The translations under genes were made by a program, and so were the position numbers. Below are positions 1 through 8,754 of a DNA stretch of 64,000 bases, in pieces (position 1 is the stretch's first letter; each line of letters begins with the position of its first letter). The DNA comes from Silvimonas iriomotensis (lineage in GTDB: Bacteria > Pseudomonadota > Gammaproteobacteria > Burkholderiales > Chitinibacteraceae). Below the pieces are notes generated by a model. It was not told where the DNA came from. It saw only the letters and a list, made by a program, of their open reading frames with translations, and did not search any database. The stretch lies in assembly GCF_014645535.1 (NCBI RefSeq), contig NZ_BMLX01000004.1:62001-126000 (forward strand), given 5' to 3'.

Positions 1-725
1 CCAAGAATGAGGCCGCCAACCTGCGGGCTTGCCTGGCATCCGTCGCGTTTGCGGATCAGATCGTCGTTGTCGACTCTGGCAGTACCGATGGCACCGTCGC
101 CCTGGCGCACGAGCTGGGCGCCACCGTACTGGAAACCGACTGGCCCGGCTTTGGCCGCCAGAAAAACCGCGCGCTGGACCTGGCCGATGGCGACTGGGTA
201 TTGTCGATCGATGCCGACGAACGCGTGACACCAGCGCTGGCGGCAGAAATCCAGCAGATCCTGGCCGCCCCGCAGTTTGACGCCTATGAAATCCCCCGGT
301 TATCCAGCTATTGCGGCCGTTTTATCCGCCACAGCGGCTGGTGGCCCGACCCCGTCCTGCGTCTGTTCAAGCGTGGCGTGGCCCGCTTTACCGATGTCCC
401 GGTGCACGAACGCGTGGACTTTGCGGGCGCCAAAGGCCGGCTGCAGGCCTGGTTCGAGCACTACACCTATCCCGATCTGGATAGCGCGCTCATCAAGATG
501 AACCGCTATTCCACCGACGCTGCGCAAGCCATGCATGCACGCGGCAAAAAAAGCTCGCTGCCCGGCGCGCTGGCACGCGGCTTCTGGACCTTTATCCGTA
601 TTTATCTGCTGCGCCGCGGCTTTCTGGACGGGCGGGAAGGGTTCTTGCTCGCCGTGACCGCAGGCGTGGGCAACTTTTACCGGTACGCCAAACTGGCGCA
701 ACTGAATCGGCAAACCCGCGCATGA
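1..725 (+). CDS. Glycosyltransferase family 2, LPS-core type (5' end outside window)
   Basis: The reading frame is open from the window edge (first full codon at base 3) to TGA at 723-725, so the N-terminus is missing. The visible protein starts KNEAANL, followed by the nucleotide-sugar motif DSGSTDGT and the metal-binding DADE, all hallmarks of GT-A family 2 enzymes. The C-terminal half (HERVDF, GKKSSLPGALARG) resembles the WaaE/KdtX group that adds sugars to the LPS inner core. That subgroup is an inference and the sugar is unknown. The stop overlaps the next start as ATGA, so it is translationally coupled to the downstream glycosyltransferases. Confidence 0.85.
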   Translation, partial: KNEAANLRACLASVAFADQIVVVDSGSTDGTVALAHELGATVLETDWPGFGRQKNRALDLADGDWVLSIDADERVTPALAAEIQQILAAPQFDAYEIPRLSSYCGRFIRHSGWWPDPVLRLFKRGVARFTDVPVHERVDFAGAKGRLQAWFEHYTYPDLDSALIKMNRYSTDAAQAMHARGKKSSLPGALARGFWTFIRIYLLRRGFLDGREGFLLAVTAGVGNFYRYAKLAQLNRQTRA

Positions 726-1783
726 AAATTCTGGAGCTGGATTTCGAAGCAGGCTGGCGCGGTGGCGAACGGCAAACCTTTTTGTCGATGCAGCAGTTTC
801 GCGCGTCCGGGCACGAGGTGCATATCCTGTGCCGGCGTGGCGGCAAGATGGCCGAACGCGCCAGTGCCGAGGGCTTTGTCGTGCATGCCTGCACCAACGT
901 CGCTGGCGTGCTGGCGTTTCTGGCACTGCATGGCGGGCAATACGACGTGTTGCACCCGCAAACCGGCCATATGCTGAGCTGGGCCGTACTTACGCGCTGG
1001 TTCCACCGGCGCCCCGTTGTGTATTCGCGACGGGTGGCCTTTGCGCTGAATGGCACTTTCACCCGTTACAAGTACCATCACGCCGACCAGGTAGTGGCGA
1101 TCAGCCAGGCCTGCGCCGACAGCGTGCGGGCGCTGGGTGTGCATGACATCCTGATCATTCCTTCGGCCGTGCTGCCGGTACGGCCGGATACCGCGCGGAT
1201 CGAAGCGCTGGCAGCGCAACTGGGCGTGGCCGGCCGGCGCGTGGTGGCGACAACCTCGGCGCTGACGTCAGATAAAGACCCATTGATGCTGGTTGATGCG
1301 GTCGCGGCCTTGCATGCGCGACGTAACGATTTTGTATTCGTACATTTCGGTGCCGGCAATATGGCCGAAGTTGCGAAGGAACGCGTCATCGAACAAGGAC
1401 TCGAACACGTTTTCCTGTTGGCAGGCTACCAGCAGAACGTCGAGTCCCTGTTTGGCCTGTTTGATGTGTTTGTAATGAGCTCGCGCGAAGAGGGCCTGGG
1501 CAGCAGCGTGCTTGATGCCTTCAGTGCGCGGGTCCCGGTGGCATCGACTGATGCCGGTGGTTTGAAAGAGTTACTGGCCGAGGGCCGCGGCCTGCTCAGC
1601 CCGGTGGGCGACAGTGCTGCCCTGGCGGCGAACATCGACACGTTGCTTGATGCCTCGTCCCGGGTGGTGGGGATGGTTGAACGCGCGCATGAATACGTCG
1701 AGCGCGTGCATAGTGTTGAAGCGATGGCGAACGGTTATTTGCGTCTTTTTGAGAGCTTGGTACAGCGGGCACGGCCGCGCTGA
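722..1783 (+). CDS. Glycosyltransferase family 4 (GT-B), LPS biosynthesis
   Basis: A 353-residue GT-B glycosyltransferase. The N-terminus has the glycine-rich acceptor-side loop GWRGGERQ. The C-terminal donor domain contains SSREEGLGSSVLDAF followed by a TDAGG segment, the usual nucleotide-sugar site of GT4 enzymes. The family's EX7E motif is not exact: an aspartate stands near the second glutamate position. The start overlaps the upstream gene's stop as ATGA at 722-725. Context, between an LPS-type GT2 and an O-antigen ligase, points to LPS core or O-chain assembly at the cytoplasmic face. The sugar transferred cannot be told from sequence. Confidence 0.85.
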   Translation: MKILELDFEAGWRGGERQTFLSMQQFRASGHEVHILCRRGGKMAERASAEGFVVHACTNVAGVLAFLALHGGQYDVLHPQTGHMLSWAVLTRWFHRRPVVYSRRVAFALNGTFTRYKYHHADQVVAISQACADSVRALGVHDILIIPSAVLPVRPDTARIEALAAQLGVAGRRVVATTSALTSDKDPLMLVDAVAALHARRNDFVFVHFGAGNMAEVAKERVIEQGLEHVFLLAGYQQNVESLFGLFDVFVMSSREEGLGSSVLDAFSARVPVASTDAGGLKELLAEGRGLLSPVGDSAALAANIDTLLDASSRVVGMVERAHEYVERVHSVEAMANGYLRLFESLVQRARPR

Positions 1784-1804
1784 ACCCGACATACAAACAA
1801 ATAT

Positions 1805-2992
1805 ATGGTCAAACGACGCATCCTTTTTCATCAGACGCACTTCTTGCGGGGCGGGATAGAAACCTCGCTGATTTCGCTGTTGCGGGCGCTGGATCGCCAG
1901 CAGTTTGAAATCGGGTTGACGATTACTTACCCGACCGAAGCCCTTGAGACACTTTACCGGGCCCAGATTCCCGCCGATGTCGCCGTGCATGTACTGGCGC
2001 CAGAGGGCTGGTTGTCGTATTTCCGCCAGAAAAAAACCCAGGGCAAGCTTGGGCTGCCGGGCAAGATTTATGAAGAAGGCCTGTTGCCGCTGGTGCGCCG
2101 GGCCATTGTCAGCCGGCGTTTTCGCAAGATTGCCGCCGGTTACGATGCCGTGGTCGATTACGACATGTCGCTGTCGCGGCTGACCGGCCGGCTGGCCCTG
2201 CCCATGCTGGGTTATTCGCACTTCAGCGTGGCGCATCTGCCCAGCCAGAACCCGCGCAAACTGCGCAAACTGCGCAAGCAGACCAGTGAGCACTACGATC
2301 GCGTGGTGTTGCTGAACGACACCATGCTGGCGGATATCCAGGCGCTGATCCCGGACCAGGCGGACAAGTTTGTGCGTCTGTACAACTCCATTGATCTGGC
2401 GCGCATTCGGGAACAAGGCCAGGCCGGACCGGCGCCGCTGGCCGAGCCTTATATGGTGTCGGTGGGCCGTTTGCAGGAATCGCAGAAAGATTTCACCTCG
2501 CTGCTGCGGGCCTACGCGCTGCTGGTCAAAGACGGCATTACCGAGAAACTTGCCATTGTGGGCGAGGGTAAATCCCGCCTGGAACTACAAGCACTGGCCG
2601 CCGAACTGGGTATTGCCGATCGCGTGGTCTTTGCCGGATTTCAGACCAATCCGTATGTCTGGATGCAGCACGCCCGGCTTATGGTGTTCAGTTCGAAAAT
2701 GGAAGGCTTGCCCAACGTCTTGCTGGAAGCCATGGCGCTGGGTCAACTGGTGATCAGTACGGATTGCCCGGTCGGCCCGCGGGAAATCCTGGCCGAGGGC
2801 AAAGCCGGCCTGCTGGTGCCGGTGGGGGACGTGGCGGGCCTGGCCCATGCCATGAAGCAAGGTTTGCAGGATGAACCAACCCGCACGGCGCTACTTGATT
2901 ACGCCGCACAACATATCGAACAAATGGGTTTTGGCCCGACTGCCGCAGCGTTTGCCAGCTGCGTAGATAACCTCATCAAAGCGCATCCATGA
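1805..2992 (+). CDS. Glycosyltransferase family 4 (GT-B), LPS biosynthesis
   Basis: A 395-residue GT4 enzyme. It opens with HFLRGGIETSL, the acceptor-domain glycine loop. The donor domain has VSVGRLQESQKDF, IVGEGKSRLEL and EGLPNVLLEAMALG; the last is a clean EX7E motif for binding the nucleotide sugar. It resembles WaaG/RfaB-like hexosyltransferases, though the linkage is unknown. It follows the previous gene after 21 bp and its stop overlaps the O-antigen ligase start (ATGA, 2989-2992). The order GT2, GT4, GT4, ligase is typical of an LPS core operon. Confidence 0.87.
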   Translation: MVKRRILFHQTHFLRGGIETSLISLLRALDRQQFEIGLTITYPTEALETLYRAQIPADVAVHVLAPEGWLSYFRQKKTQGKLGLPGKIYEEGLLPLVRRAIVSRRFRKIAAGYDAVVDYDMSLSRLTGRLALPMLGYSHFSVAHLPSQNPRKLRKLRKQTSEHYDRVVLLNDTMLADIQALIPDQADKFVRLYNSIDLARIREQGQAGPAPLAEPYMVSVGRLQESQKDFTSLLRAYALLVKDGITEKLAIVGEGKSRLELQALAAELGIADRVVFAGFQTNPYVWMQHARLMVFSSKMEGLPNVLLEAMALGQLVISTDCPVGPREILAEGKAGLLVPVGDVAGLAHAMKQGLQDEPTRTALLDYAAQHIEQMGFGPTAAAFASCVDNLIKAHP

Positions 2993-4341
2993 AAGATTAT
3001 GCACAAACTGCGGTCTTGACCGATGCTTACAGCGTCGAGGTCGGCAAGGAGCCGGACATGCCCCGCAAGGAAACCGTGAAACCGCAGCGGTTGATGTCTC
3101 CGCCAGGGCAGATGGCTTCCGGTTTTGCCAGTGTTCTGGTGTTTGCATTTCCGTTGCTGATGCTGGCAGTGCCGCGCGGCGCCGGCGTTTTCCTGATTGG
3201 CATCGTGTTGCTGCTGATCATGAGTGCAGGCAGCCTGGCTGAACTGCACCGGCAGTATCGCCACGTGCTGCTGCCGGTCTGGCTGAGTGTGGGCGCCATC
3301 CTGGCGGTGCAACTGGTCTCCAGATACACCTTCGGGCTGCCGTGGGACGTGCTGGATAACCCCTCACGCGTGCTGGCGATTCCGCTGGTCTGTCTGGTGG
3401 TGCTGCGTTATCGGCCCAACCCCATGTTGCTGTGGAAAGGCATTCCGCCAGGCTTGTTGCTGGCGCTGCTGATCGTGGCGTACCAGTTTTTCATCGACAA
3501 GGACAGCCGGCCAGGCGCGTGGACCTTCATCATTGCGTTCGCCAATATGGTGGCCACACTGGGCGTCGTCGGGTTTTTCCGGCCTGGCCAGACGCACCGC
3601 GATCATGTTGCTGCCTGGCTGTGTCCGGCGCTGGCCATGCTGGTGCTGATCATGAACGGCTCACGCGGGGCCTGGCTGGCGCTGGTGCTGACGGTGGTGG
3701 GCTCGATCTACTTCCGTTATCAAAAATTCAACCTCAAGGTGGCGGTGATCTCGCTGTGCTCGCTCGCGCTGATCGGCACTGCGGCGTGGACCTTGCCCAA
3801 CAGCCCGTTCAAGGAGCGTCTGGAGCAGGCGCGCCACGACATTGCGGAATTTCACAAAGGCAATACCGATACCTCGCTGGGTGAGCGCCTGGTGATTTTC
3901 CAGCTGGCAACCAGCGCAGTACGCCAGCACCCGCTGACGGGCGTGGGCTCGGGCCAGTTCGGATCGCTGACGGATGCGCTGCCCGGTTGCCCGGCGGATG
4001 AAAAAGAGATCTGTACGCTCAAGCACGCCCACAACGATTTGCTGGATGCCGCGGCAACGACCGGCCTGCCCGGGTTGGCGGCGTTTCTCAGTTTGTTGCT
4101 GGTACCGGGTTTCATTTTCTGGCGCGCCTGGATGAGAACCTGTGGCCGTGACGAAATCGCGCCTTATCTTGGCAAGGCCGGGTTTGGCGCGGTGGTGGCT
4201 TCGCTGATCTGCGGGTTCAGCCAGGTCACCATGGCGCATCAGGCCAATATTGCGTTCTATGCCAGCCTGATCGGTCTGATGCTGGGCTTGCTTGCCGTGC
4301 GCATGCGGGCCTTCACGCAAAATACACAAGATCAGCCTTGA
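2989..4341 (+). CDS. O-antigen ligase family membrane protein (WaaL-like)
   Basis: A 450-residue polytopic inner-membrane protein with about ten hydrophobic segments beginning near residue 40 and a soluble periplasmic loop late in the protein. That loop has PLTGVGSGQFG and, near residues 345-355, KHAHNDLLDAA, the conserved region of the Wzy_C/O-antigen ligase family. Such proteins join undecaprenyl-linked O-antigen to lipid A-core in the periplasm. Polymerases and protein O-oligosaccharyltransferases share the domain, so ligase is inferred from the neighbouring LPS glycosyltransferases. The start overlaps the upstream stop by four bases. Confidence 0.8.
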   Translation: MKDYAQTAVLTDAYSVEVGKEPDMPRKETVKPQRLMSPPGQMASGFASVLVFAFPLLMLAVPRGAGVFLIGIVLLLIMSAGSLAELHRQYRHVLLPVWLSVGAILAVQLVSRYTFGLPWDVLDNPSRVLAIPLVCLVVLRYRPNPMLLWKGIPPGLLLALLIVAYQFFIDKDSRPGAWTFIIAFANMVATLGVVGFFRPGQTHRDHVAAWLCPALAMLVLIMNGSRGAWLALVLTVVGSIYFRYQKFNLKVAVISLCSLALIGTAAWTLPNSPFKERLEQARHDIAEFHKGNTDTSLGERLVIFQLATSAVRQHPLTGVGSGQFGSLTDALPGCPADEKEICTLKHAHNDLLDAAATTGLPGLAAFLSLLLVPGFIFWRAWMRTCGRDEIAPYLGKAGFGAVVASLICGFSQVTMAHQANIAFYASLIGLMLGLLAVRMRAFTQNTQDQP

Positions 4342-4436
4342 TACGCAGATACGGGCCGGGTAAAGCGCGCCGCTTCGGGCTATAGTGGCCAGGACAGAAC
4401 AAATCTGCCGGGTCCGCGCCCGGCCCTGACTGACGC

Positions 4437-5732
4437 ATGCTTCCTGGCCCTTCTTCCGTCGAATCCATTCTTCAGGCCGACCCGGCCAAAGCCGCGCGCT
4501 TGCGGCGTGCCCGCACCTTTGCGACCTCGCTGCTGATCGTGGTCACCGTGCTGTATCTGATCACCTTGCGGCTGGAACATCTGCACCGGGCGTTTGGCTA
4601 TGTGGCCGCGTTTTCAGAAGCCGCCATGATCGGCGCCCTGGCCGACTGGTTTGCCGTCGTGGCGCTGTTTCGCTACCCGATGGGCGTGCCAATCCCGCAT
4701 ACCGCGATCATTCCGCGCAACAAGAACCGCATTGCCGATAACCTGGGCACGTTTATCGAGACGCACTTTTTGCAGCCAGAACAATTACTGGCGCGCATTG
4801 ACGCGTTTGATCCGGCCCGGCGCCTGTCCATCTGGCTGGCCCGGCCGGGCGCCAAGCGAGAGTTGACCGAGCAGGCGGCGCATTTTCTGCACTTTGTGCT
4901 GGGCACACTGGATGACCGGCGCTTTGCCCATATCGCGCGTGACCTGGTGCTCAAGGCCATAGGCAACGCCGACTTTGCCGGCAGTGCCGCCACGCTGATC
5001 CAGGTCCTGCGGGAAGACGGCCGCCACCAGCAAGTGCTCGATGGCGTGCTGCGGGTGTTGCTGGGCAAGCTGGAAGACCCGAAAACCCAGTCGTGGCTGT
5101 CTGGCTTGCTGGCCAAAGAATTTGACGTGCTGCGCTGGGTGGCGCTGGATGAGGCCGGCGGCCGTTACCTGGCGCGCAAGCTGGTGACCGCCGCAGTGCT
5201 GGAACTGGATCACGCGCTGGTGCAGCCCGATCACATGCTGCGGCAAGCGTTTGACGATCAGTTGCGCCAGCTGGCCAAGGATCTGGCCGAGGACCCGGCC
5301 CTGCGCGGCAAAGTGGATGCCTGGCGCGATATGCTGACCGCCTCGCCCATGTTGCATGACAAGCTCGATGACCTGTGGCGCACGCTGCTCGATAGCCTGC
5401 AGCGTGATCTGACCAGCGAAAACTCGCAGATTCGCAGCCGCGTGGGCGCCGCCATCAAGCAACTGGGTCTGCGCCTGCATGAAGACCAGGCCTTTGCTGA
5501 ATGGCTCAACCAGCAAATCCGCGATTTTGCCGCGCGCTCGCTGGTGCGCTACCGCAGCGAGATCGGCCGTTTCATTGCTGACCAGCTCAAAGCCTGGGAC
5601 AACCGCGTGCTGGTGGCGCGGCTGGAACTCAACGTGGGCGTTGATCTGCAATTCATTCGGGTGAACGGCACACTGGTCGGCGGGGCGGTGGGCCTGCTGA
5701 TTTACAGCGTCCGCCATGCCGTTGGTTTTTAG
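4437..5732 (+). CDS. DUF445 family membrane-anchored protein
   Basis: A 431-residue protein of the DUF445 (YjiN-like) family. There is a transmembrane segment near residues 22-42 (LLIVVTVLYLITL), then the family signature GYVAAFSEAAMIGALADWFAVVALFR, a long mostly helical soluble body, and a second membrane segment at the C-terminus (LVGGAVGLLIYS). The biochemical role of the family is not established. The gene stands alone, 95 bp after the O-antigen ligase; a TATAGT hexamer at 4381-4386 could be its -10 element, but no convincing -35 is visible. Confidence 0.8.
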   Translation: MLPGPSSVESILQADPAKAARLRRARTFATSLLIVVTVLYLITLRLEHLHRAFGYVAAFSEAAMIGALADWFAVVALFRYPMGVPIPHTAIIPRNKNRIADNLGTFIETHFLQPEQLLARIDAFDPARRLSIWLARPGAKRELTEQAAHFLHFVLGTLDDRRFAHIARDLVLKAIGNADFAGSAATLIQVLREDGRHQQVLDGVLRVLLGKLEDPKTQSWLSGLLAKEFDVLRWVALDEAGGRYLARKLVTAAVLELDHALVQPDHMLRQAFDDQLRQLAKDLAEDPALRGKVDAWRDMLTASPMLHDKLDDLWRTLLDSLQRDLTSENSQIRSRVGAAIKQLGLRLHEDQAFAEWLNQQIRDFAARSLVRYRSEIGRFIADQLKAWDNRVLVARLELNVGVDLQFIRVNGTLVGGAVGLLIYSVRHAVGF

Positions 5733-5840
5733 GCGACGGTTTTCGTTTCAAACACGCCCATGCAGGGCTTTGCGCATTGACCACCGGGCCGTCGCGCAGG
5801 CAGTCTTGCCCACTTCGCTTCCCCACGGTTTTTGCTGCAC

Positions 5841-6299
5841 ATGAAGATCATGTTCTGGCGCTGGTTGATCAACATCTGGCCGCCGCTCCTGTTTGCCGGT
5901 ATCCGCGTCAAGCACGTGGCACCGGATTTCAAACGCATTGTTATCCAGCTGCGCTCGTACAAGATCAACCTCAACATCATGCGCTCGCACTTTGGCGGCA
6001 GCCTGTATGCCATGACCGACCCCTGGTACATGGCCATGCTGATGCAGATTCTGGGGCCGGATTACTACGTGTGGGATCGCCGCGCAGAGATCGACTTTCT
6101 CAGCCCCGGTTATGGCACGGTCACGGCCATCTTCACGCTGGATGATGACCAGATTGCGGCCATCCGCGCTGCCACCGACAACGGCGACAAACACCTGGCC
6201 GAGTTCAAGGTGGAAATCCGTGATCAGGCCGACAAGCTCATCGCCACGGTCGACAAAACGGTTTACGTGCGCAAAAAGCCGCACAAACGCCAGGGCTGA
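5841..6299 (+). CDS. DUF4442 (hotdog-fold) domain protein
   Basis: A 152-residue protein starting MKIMFWRWLINIWPP. The sequence up to FGGSLYAMTDPWYMAMLMQILG fits the DUF4442 group of hotdog-fold proteins related to acyl-CoA thioesterases; substrate and activity are unknown. A TTG nine bases upstream could add MLH. The ATG at 5841 is preferred because it lies at the conserved N-terminus, although no strong ribosome-binding site is seen. The gene is followed 89 bp later by the DNA methyltransferase. Confidence 0.7.
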   Translation: MKIMFWRWLINIWPPLLFAGIRVKHVAPDFKRIVIQLRSYKINLNIMRSHFGGSLYAMTDPWYMAMLMQILGPDYYVWDRRAEIDFLSPGYGTVTAIFTLDDDQIAAIRAATDNGDKHLAEFKVEIRDQADKLIATVDKTVYVRKKPHKRQG

Positions 6300-6388
6300 C
6301 GCGGCGCGCAGTGGTGAACGGGACAATTAGCCCGCATAATGCAACAAAAATTCCCAGTGACTCTCCACGCCACCGCGCACCCGACTTT

Positions 6389-7627
6389 ATGAACGCTCCG
6401 GCCGACCTTGTCCGCTCCCTGCTTGAAGCTACCCTGAACAGTTATTCCCGTGCCGAACTGGCCCGGTATCTTGACGTCAACCCGGCCACCATTGCGCGCT
6501 GGATCAACGGCCAGTCTGAACCGCGTGCCTATGTGGCGCAGGCCCTGCAACAACTGCTGCAGCCGCAAGCGCCCATCCGCACCACGCCGGCCGACTTCAC
6601 GTTTATTGATCTTTTTGCCGGCATCGGCGGCATCCGTCGCGCCTTTGAAGATGAAGGTGGCCACTGTGTGTTCACCAGCGAGTGGGACACCTACGCGCAA
6701 AAGACCTATCACGCCAATAACCCGGATGGTCAGCGCATTGCCGGCGACATCACCAAAGTGGCCGAAGCCGATATCCCGGCGCATGACGTGTTGCTGGCCG
6801 GTTTCCCTTGCCAGCCGTTCTCGATTGCCGGCGTGTCCAAAAAGAACGCGCTGGGCCGCGCGCATGGTTTTGCCGACGCCACCCAGGGCACGCTGTTTTT
6901 TGATGTCGCCCGCATCATTGCTGCGCACCGTCCGCGCGCGTTTGTGCTGGAGAACGTGAAGAACCTGCACTCGCACGATCAAGGCCGCACCTTTGCCGTG
7001 ATCTTGCATACCCTGCGCGAAGAACTGGGTTATGAGGTGCATTACCGCGTGATTGATGGTCAGCACTGGGTGCCGCAACACCGTGAGCGGGTGGTGATTG
7101 TCGGTTTCCGGGAGCCAACAGAGTTCAACTGGGATTTGCTGCAACTGCCCGACAGCAAAGTGCCCACCCGCATGGCGCAAGTGCTGCACCGTACCGATGG
7201 CAGCGAGCCGCAACTGGCGCATGACGGCGACAAGTTTTTTGATCACGCCAAAGGCGAGGTCAACCCCAAGTACATCCTCACCGACAAACTCTGGGCTTAT
7301 CTGCAGAACTACGCCGAAAAGCACCGCGCCAAAGGCAACGGTTTTGGCTTCGGGCTGGTTGATGCCAACAGCGTCTCGCGCACCTTGTCGGCCCGGTATT
7401 ACAAGGATGGCAGCGAGATTCTGGTCAGCCGGGGCGCGGGCAAGAACCCGCGCCGGCTCACCCCGCGTGAATGTGCGCGGTTGATGGGGTATCCGGATGA
7501 CTTTCGCATTCCGGTATCCGACACCCGCGCCTACAAGCAGTTTGGCAATTCGGTGGTGGTGCCGGTGTTCCGCGAAGTGGCGCGCGCGATCAAGCCGTGG
7601 ATCGTGCCGGAGCCTTCACAAGGCTGA
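6389..7627 (+). CDS. dcm: Dcm-type DNA cytosine-5 methyltransferase
   Basis: A 412-residue C5 cytosine methyltransferase. Residues about 18-45 form a helix-turn-helix-like region (AELARYLDVNPATIARW). The catalytic domain starts at FIDLFAGIGGIRRAFE (SAM binding), has the PCQ loop with nucleophile Cys141 and the ENV motif with Glu188, and ends in RQFGNSVV-type motif X (KQFGNSVVVPVF). The target-recognition part (KGNGFGFGLV, SRTLSARYYKDGSEIL) closely matches E. coli Dcm as recalled, so CCWGG methylation is inferred. The start at 6389 is the first ATG; a GTG at 6311 would add 26 non-conserved residues. vsr follows after 5 bp. Confidence 0.88.
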   Translation: MNAPADLVRSLLEATLNSYSRAELARYLDVNPATIARWINGQSEPRAYVAQALQQLLQPQAPIRTTPADFTFIDLFAGIGGIRRAFEDEGGHCVFTSEWDTYAQKTYHANNPDGQRIAGDITKVAEADIPAHDVLLAGFPCQPFSIAGVSKKNALGRAHGFADATQGTLFFDVARIIAAHRPRAFVLENVKNLHSHDQGRTFAVILHTLREELGYEVHYRVIDGQHWVPQHRERVVIVGFREPTEFNWDLLQLPDSKVPTRMAQVLHRTDGSEPQLAHDGDKFFDHAKGEVNPKYILTDKLWAYLQNYAEKHRAKGNGFGFGLVDANSVSRTLSARYYKDGSEILVSRGAGKNPRRLTPRECARLMGYPDDFRIPVSDTRAYKQFGNSVVVPVFREVARAIKPWIVPEPSQG

Positions 7628-7632
7628 CCGCC

Positions 7633-8112
7633 ATGACCGACGTCGTCGATGCCGCCACCCGCAGCCGCATGATGTCGGGCATTCGTGGCAAGAACACGTC
7701 GCCAGAAATCACCCTGCGCAAAGCCTTGTTTGCGCAGGGTTTCCGTTACCGTATCCATGCCCCTCATCTGCCGGGCAAGCCTGATCTGGTATTGCCGCGC
7801 TACAAGGCGGTGATTCTGGTGCATGGCTGCTTCTGGCACGGCCACGATTGCCGCTATTTCAAAGTGCCGCAGACGCGCACCGGGTTCTGGATGGGCAAGA
7901 TCAACGCCAACCGCGCGCGGGACCAGCGCGAATATGCCGCGCTCAAGGCGCTGGGGTGGCGGGTGCTGGTGGTGTGGGAATGCGCCGTGCGGGCGGCCAG
8001 GAAAGAAGAGGCCTTCCGGCTGGTGGATTTCGTGGCGGAATGGTTGGTGACTGATGCTGCGGATGCCGAAATCAGCGAGGCCGGTGTGAAGGCGTTGATT
8101 GCCGCACCGTAG
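7633..8112 (+). CDS. vsr: Very short patch repair endonuclease Vsr
   Basis: A 159-residue Vsr endonuclease. Vsr nicks 5' of T in T:G mismatches left by deamination of 5-methylcytosine, starting short-patch repair. The sequence keeps the E. coli numbering: Asp51 (KPDLVL) for catalysis, His64 and His69, and zinc ligands Cys66, His71, Cys73 and Cys117 (VHGCFWHGHDC and VWEC). RSRMMSGIRGKNTSPE is the family N-terminal signature. It starts 5 bp after dcm, so the two are co-expressed. No restriction endonuclease lies nearby, which fits a solitary Dcm-Vsr pair. Confidence 0.93.
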   Translation: MTDVVDAATRSRMMSGIRGKNTSPEITLRKALFAQGFRYRIHAPHLPGKPDLVLPRYKAVILVHGCFWHGHDCRYFKVPQTRTGFWMGKINANRARDQREYAALKALGWRVLVVWECAVRAARKEEAFRLVDFVAEWLVTDAADAEISEAGVKALIAAP

Positions 8113-8145
8113 TGCATCCGGTGTGGCAATCAGCCTGGAGCGCGT

Positions 8146-8721
8146 TTATTTCTTCGCCACCTCAAACGCCTCACCGGTTGCAAAGAATGTCCCGCCGGCG
8201 ATGTAGTGGATCGAGCGGTTCAGCGGTTCGTCATCAAACTGCCAGTGGCCGTCCTGGAATACGCGCGGGTCGGCATGGGCGGCGACGACTTCGCCAATGA
8301 ACATATCGTAGGTCTGCTGGTTGTGCGGTTCCGGGATCACCTTGCATTCCAGCCACGCCAGGCAGCCTTCTACCAGTGGCGCGCCCACTTTGCTGGCGGG
8401 AAAGTGTTTCAGCCCGGTGGTGCTGAACTTGTCGCCGTCACGGCCAGAGCTGGAGCCCGCTGCCAGCGTGGCCTGGGCCAGTGCGCGGCTGGGCACATTC
8501 AGGACGAACTCGCCGGAGGCTTCGATCAACTCACGCGTGAGCGTGGATTTGTCGATGATCACCAGCATTTTGGGCGGGGCGAAGTCCAGCGGCATGGCCC
8601 AGGCGGCGGCCATGACGTTCTGGCGGCCAGCGTGGGCGCTGCTGACCAGCACCGTCGGGCCGTGGTTGAGCAAGCGGTAGGATTTGGCGAGATCGACTTC
8701 GATAGGGGCGTGATCAGACAT
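8146..8721 (-). CDS. Flavin reductase family protein (FMN-binding split barrel)
   Basis: A 191-residue protein starting MSDHAPIEVDLAKSYRLLNHGPTVLVSSAHAG. The segments NVMAAAWAMPLDFAPP, GEFVLNVPS and LKHFPASKVGAPLVEGCLAWLEC follow the flavin reductase-like, FMN-binding split-barrel pattern. Such proteins bind FMN and often supply reduced flavin to oxygenases; the partner here is unknown. The ATG at 8721 is preferred over a start nine codons upstream. The gene converges with vsr across 33 bp and lies downstream of the flavoprotein gene on the same strand. Confidence 0.82.
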   Translation of the reverse strand: MSDHAPIEVDLAKSYRLLNHGPTVLVSSAHAGRQNVMAAAWAMPLDFAPPKMLVIIDKSTLTRELIEASGEFVLNVPSRALAQATLAAGSSSGRDGDKFSTTGLKHFPASKVGAPLVEGCLAWLECKVIPEPHNQQTYDMFIGEVVAAHADPRVFQDGHWQFDDEPLNRSIHYIAGGTFFATGEAFEVAKK

Positions 8722-8754
8722 GAGTGGGCACCGGCAAGAGACAAACAATGCCTC

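Noticed and set aside
1571-2416. 281-codon minus-strand frame opposite the LPS glycosyltransferases
   Set aside because: It overlaps two well-supported glycosyltransferase genes and has no motif of its own.
7628-8145. Restriction endonuclease partner for the Dcm-like methyltransferase
   Set aside because: The only nuclease gene here is Vsr, a mismatch repair enzyme; the next genes are flavoproteins.
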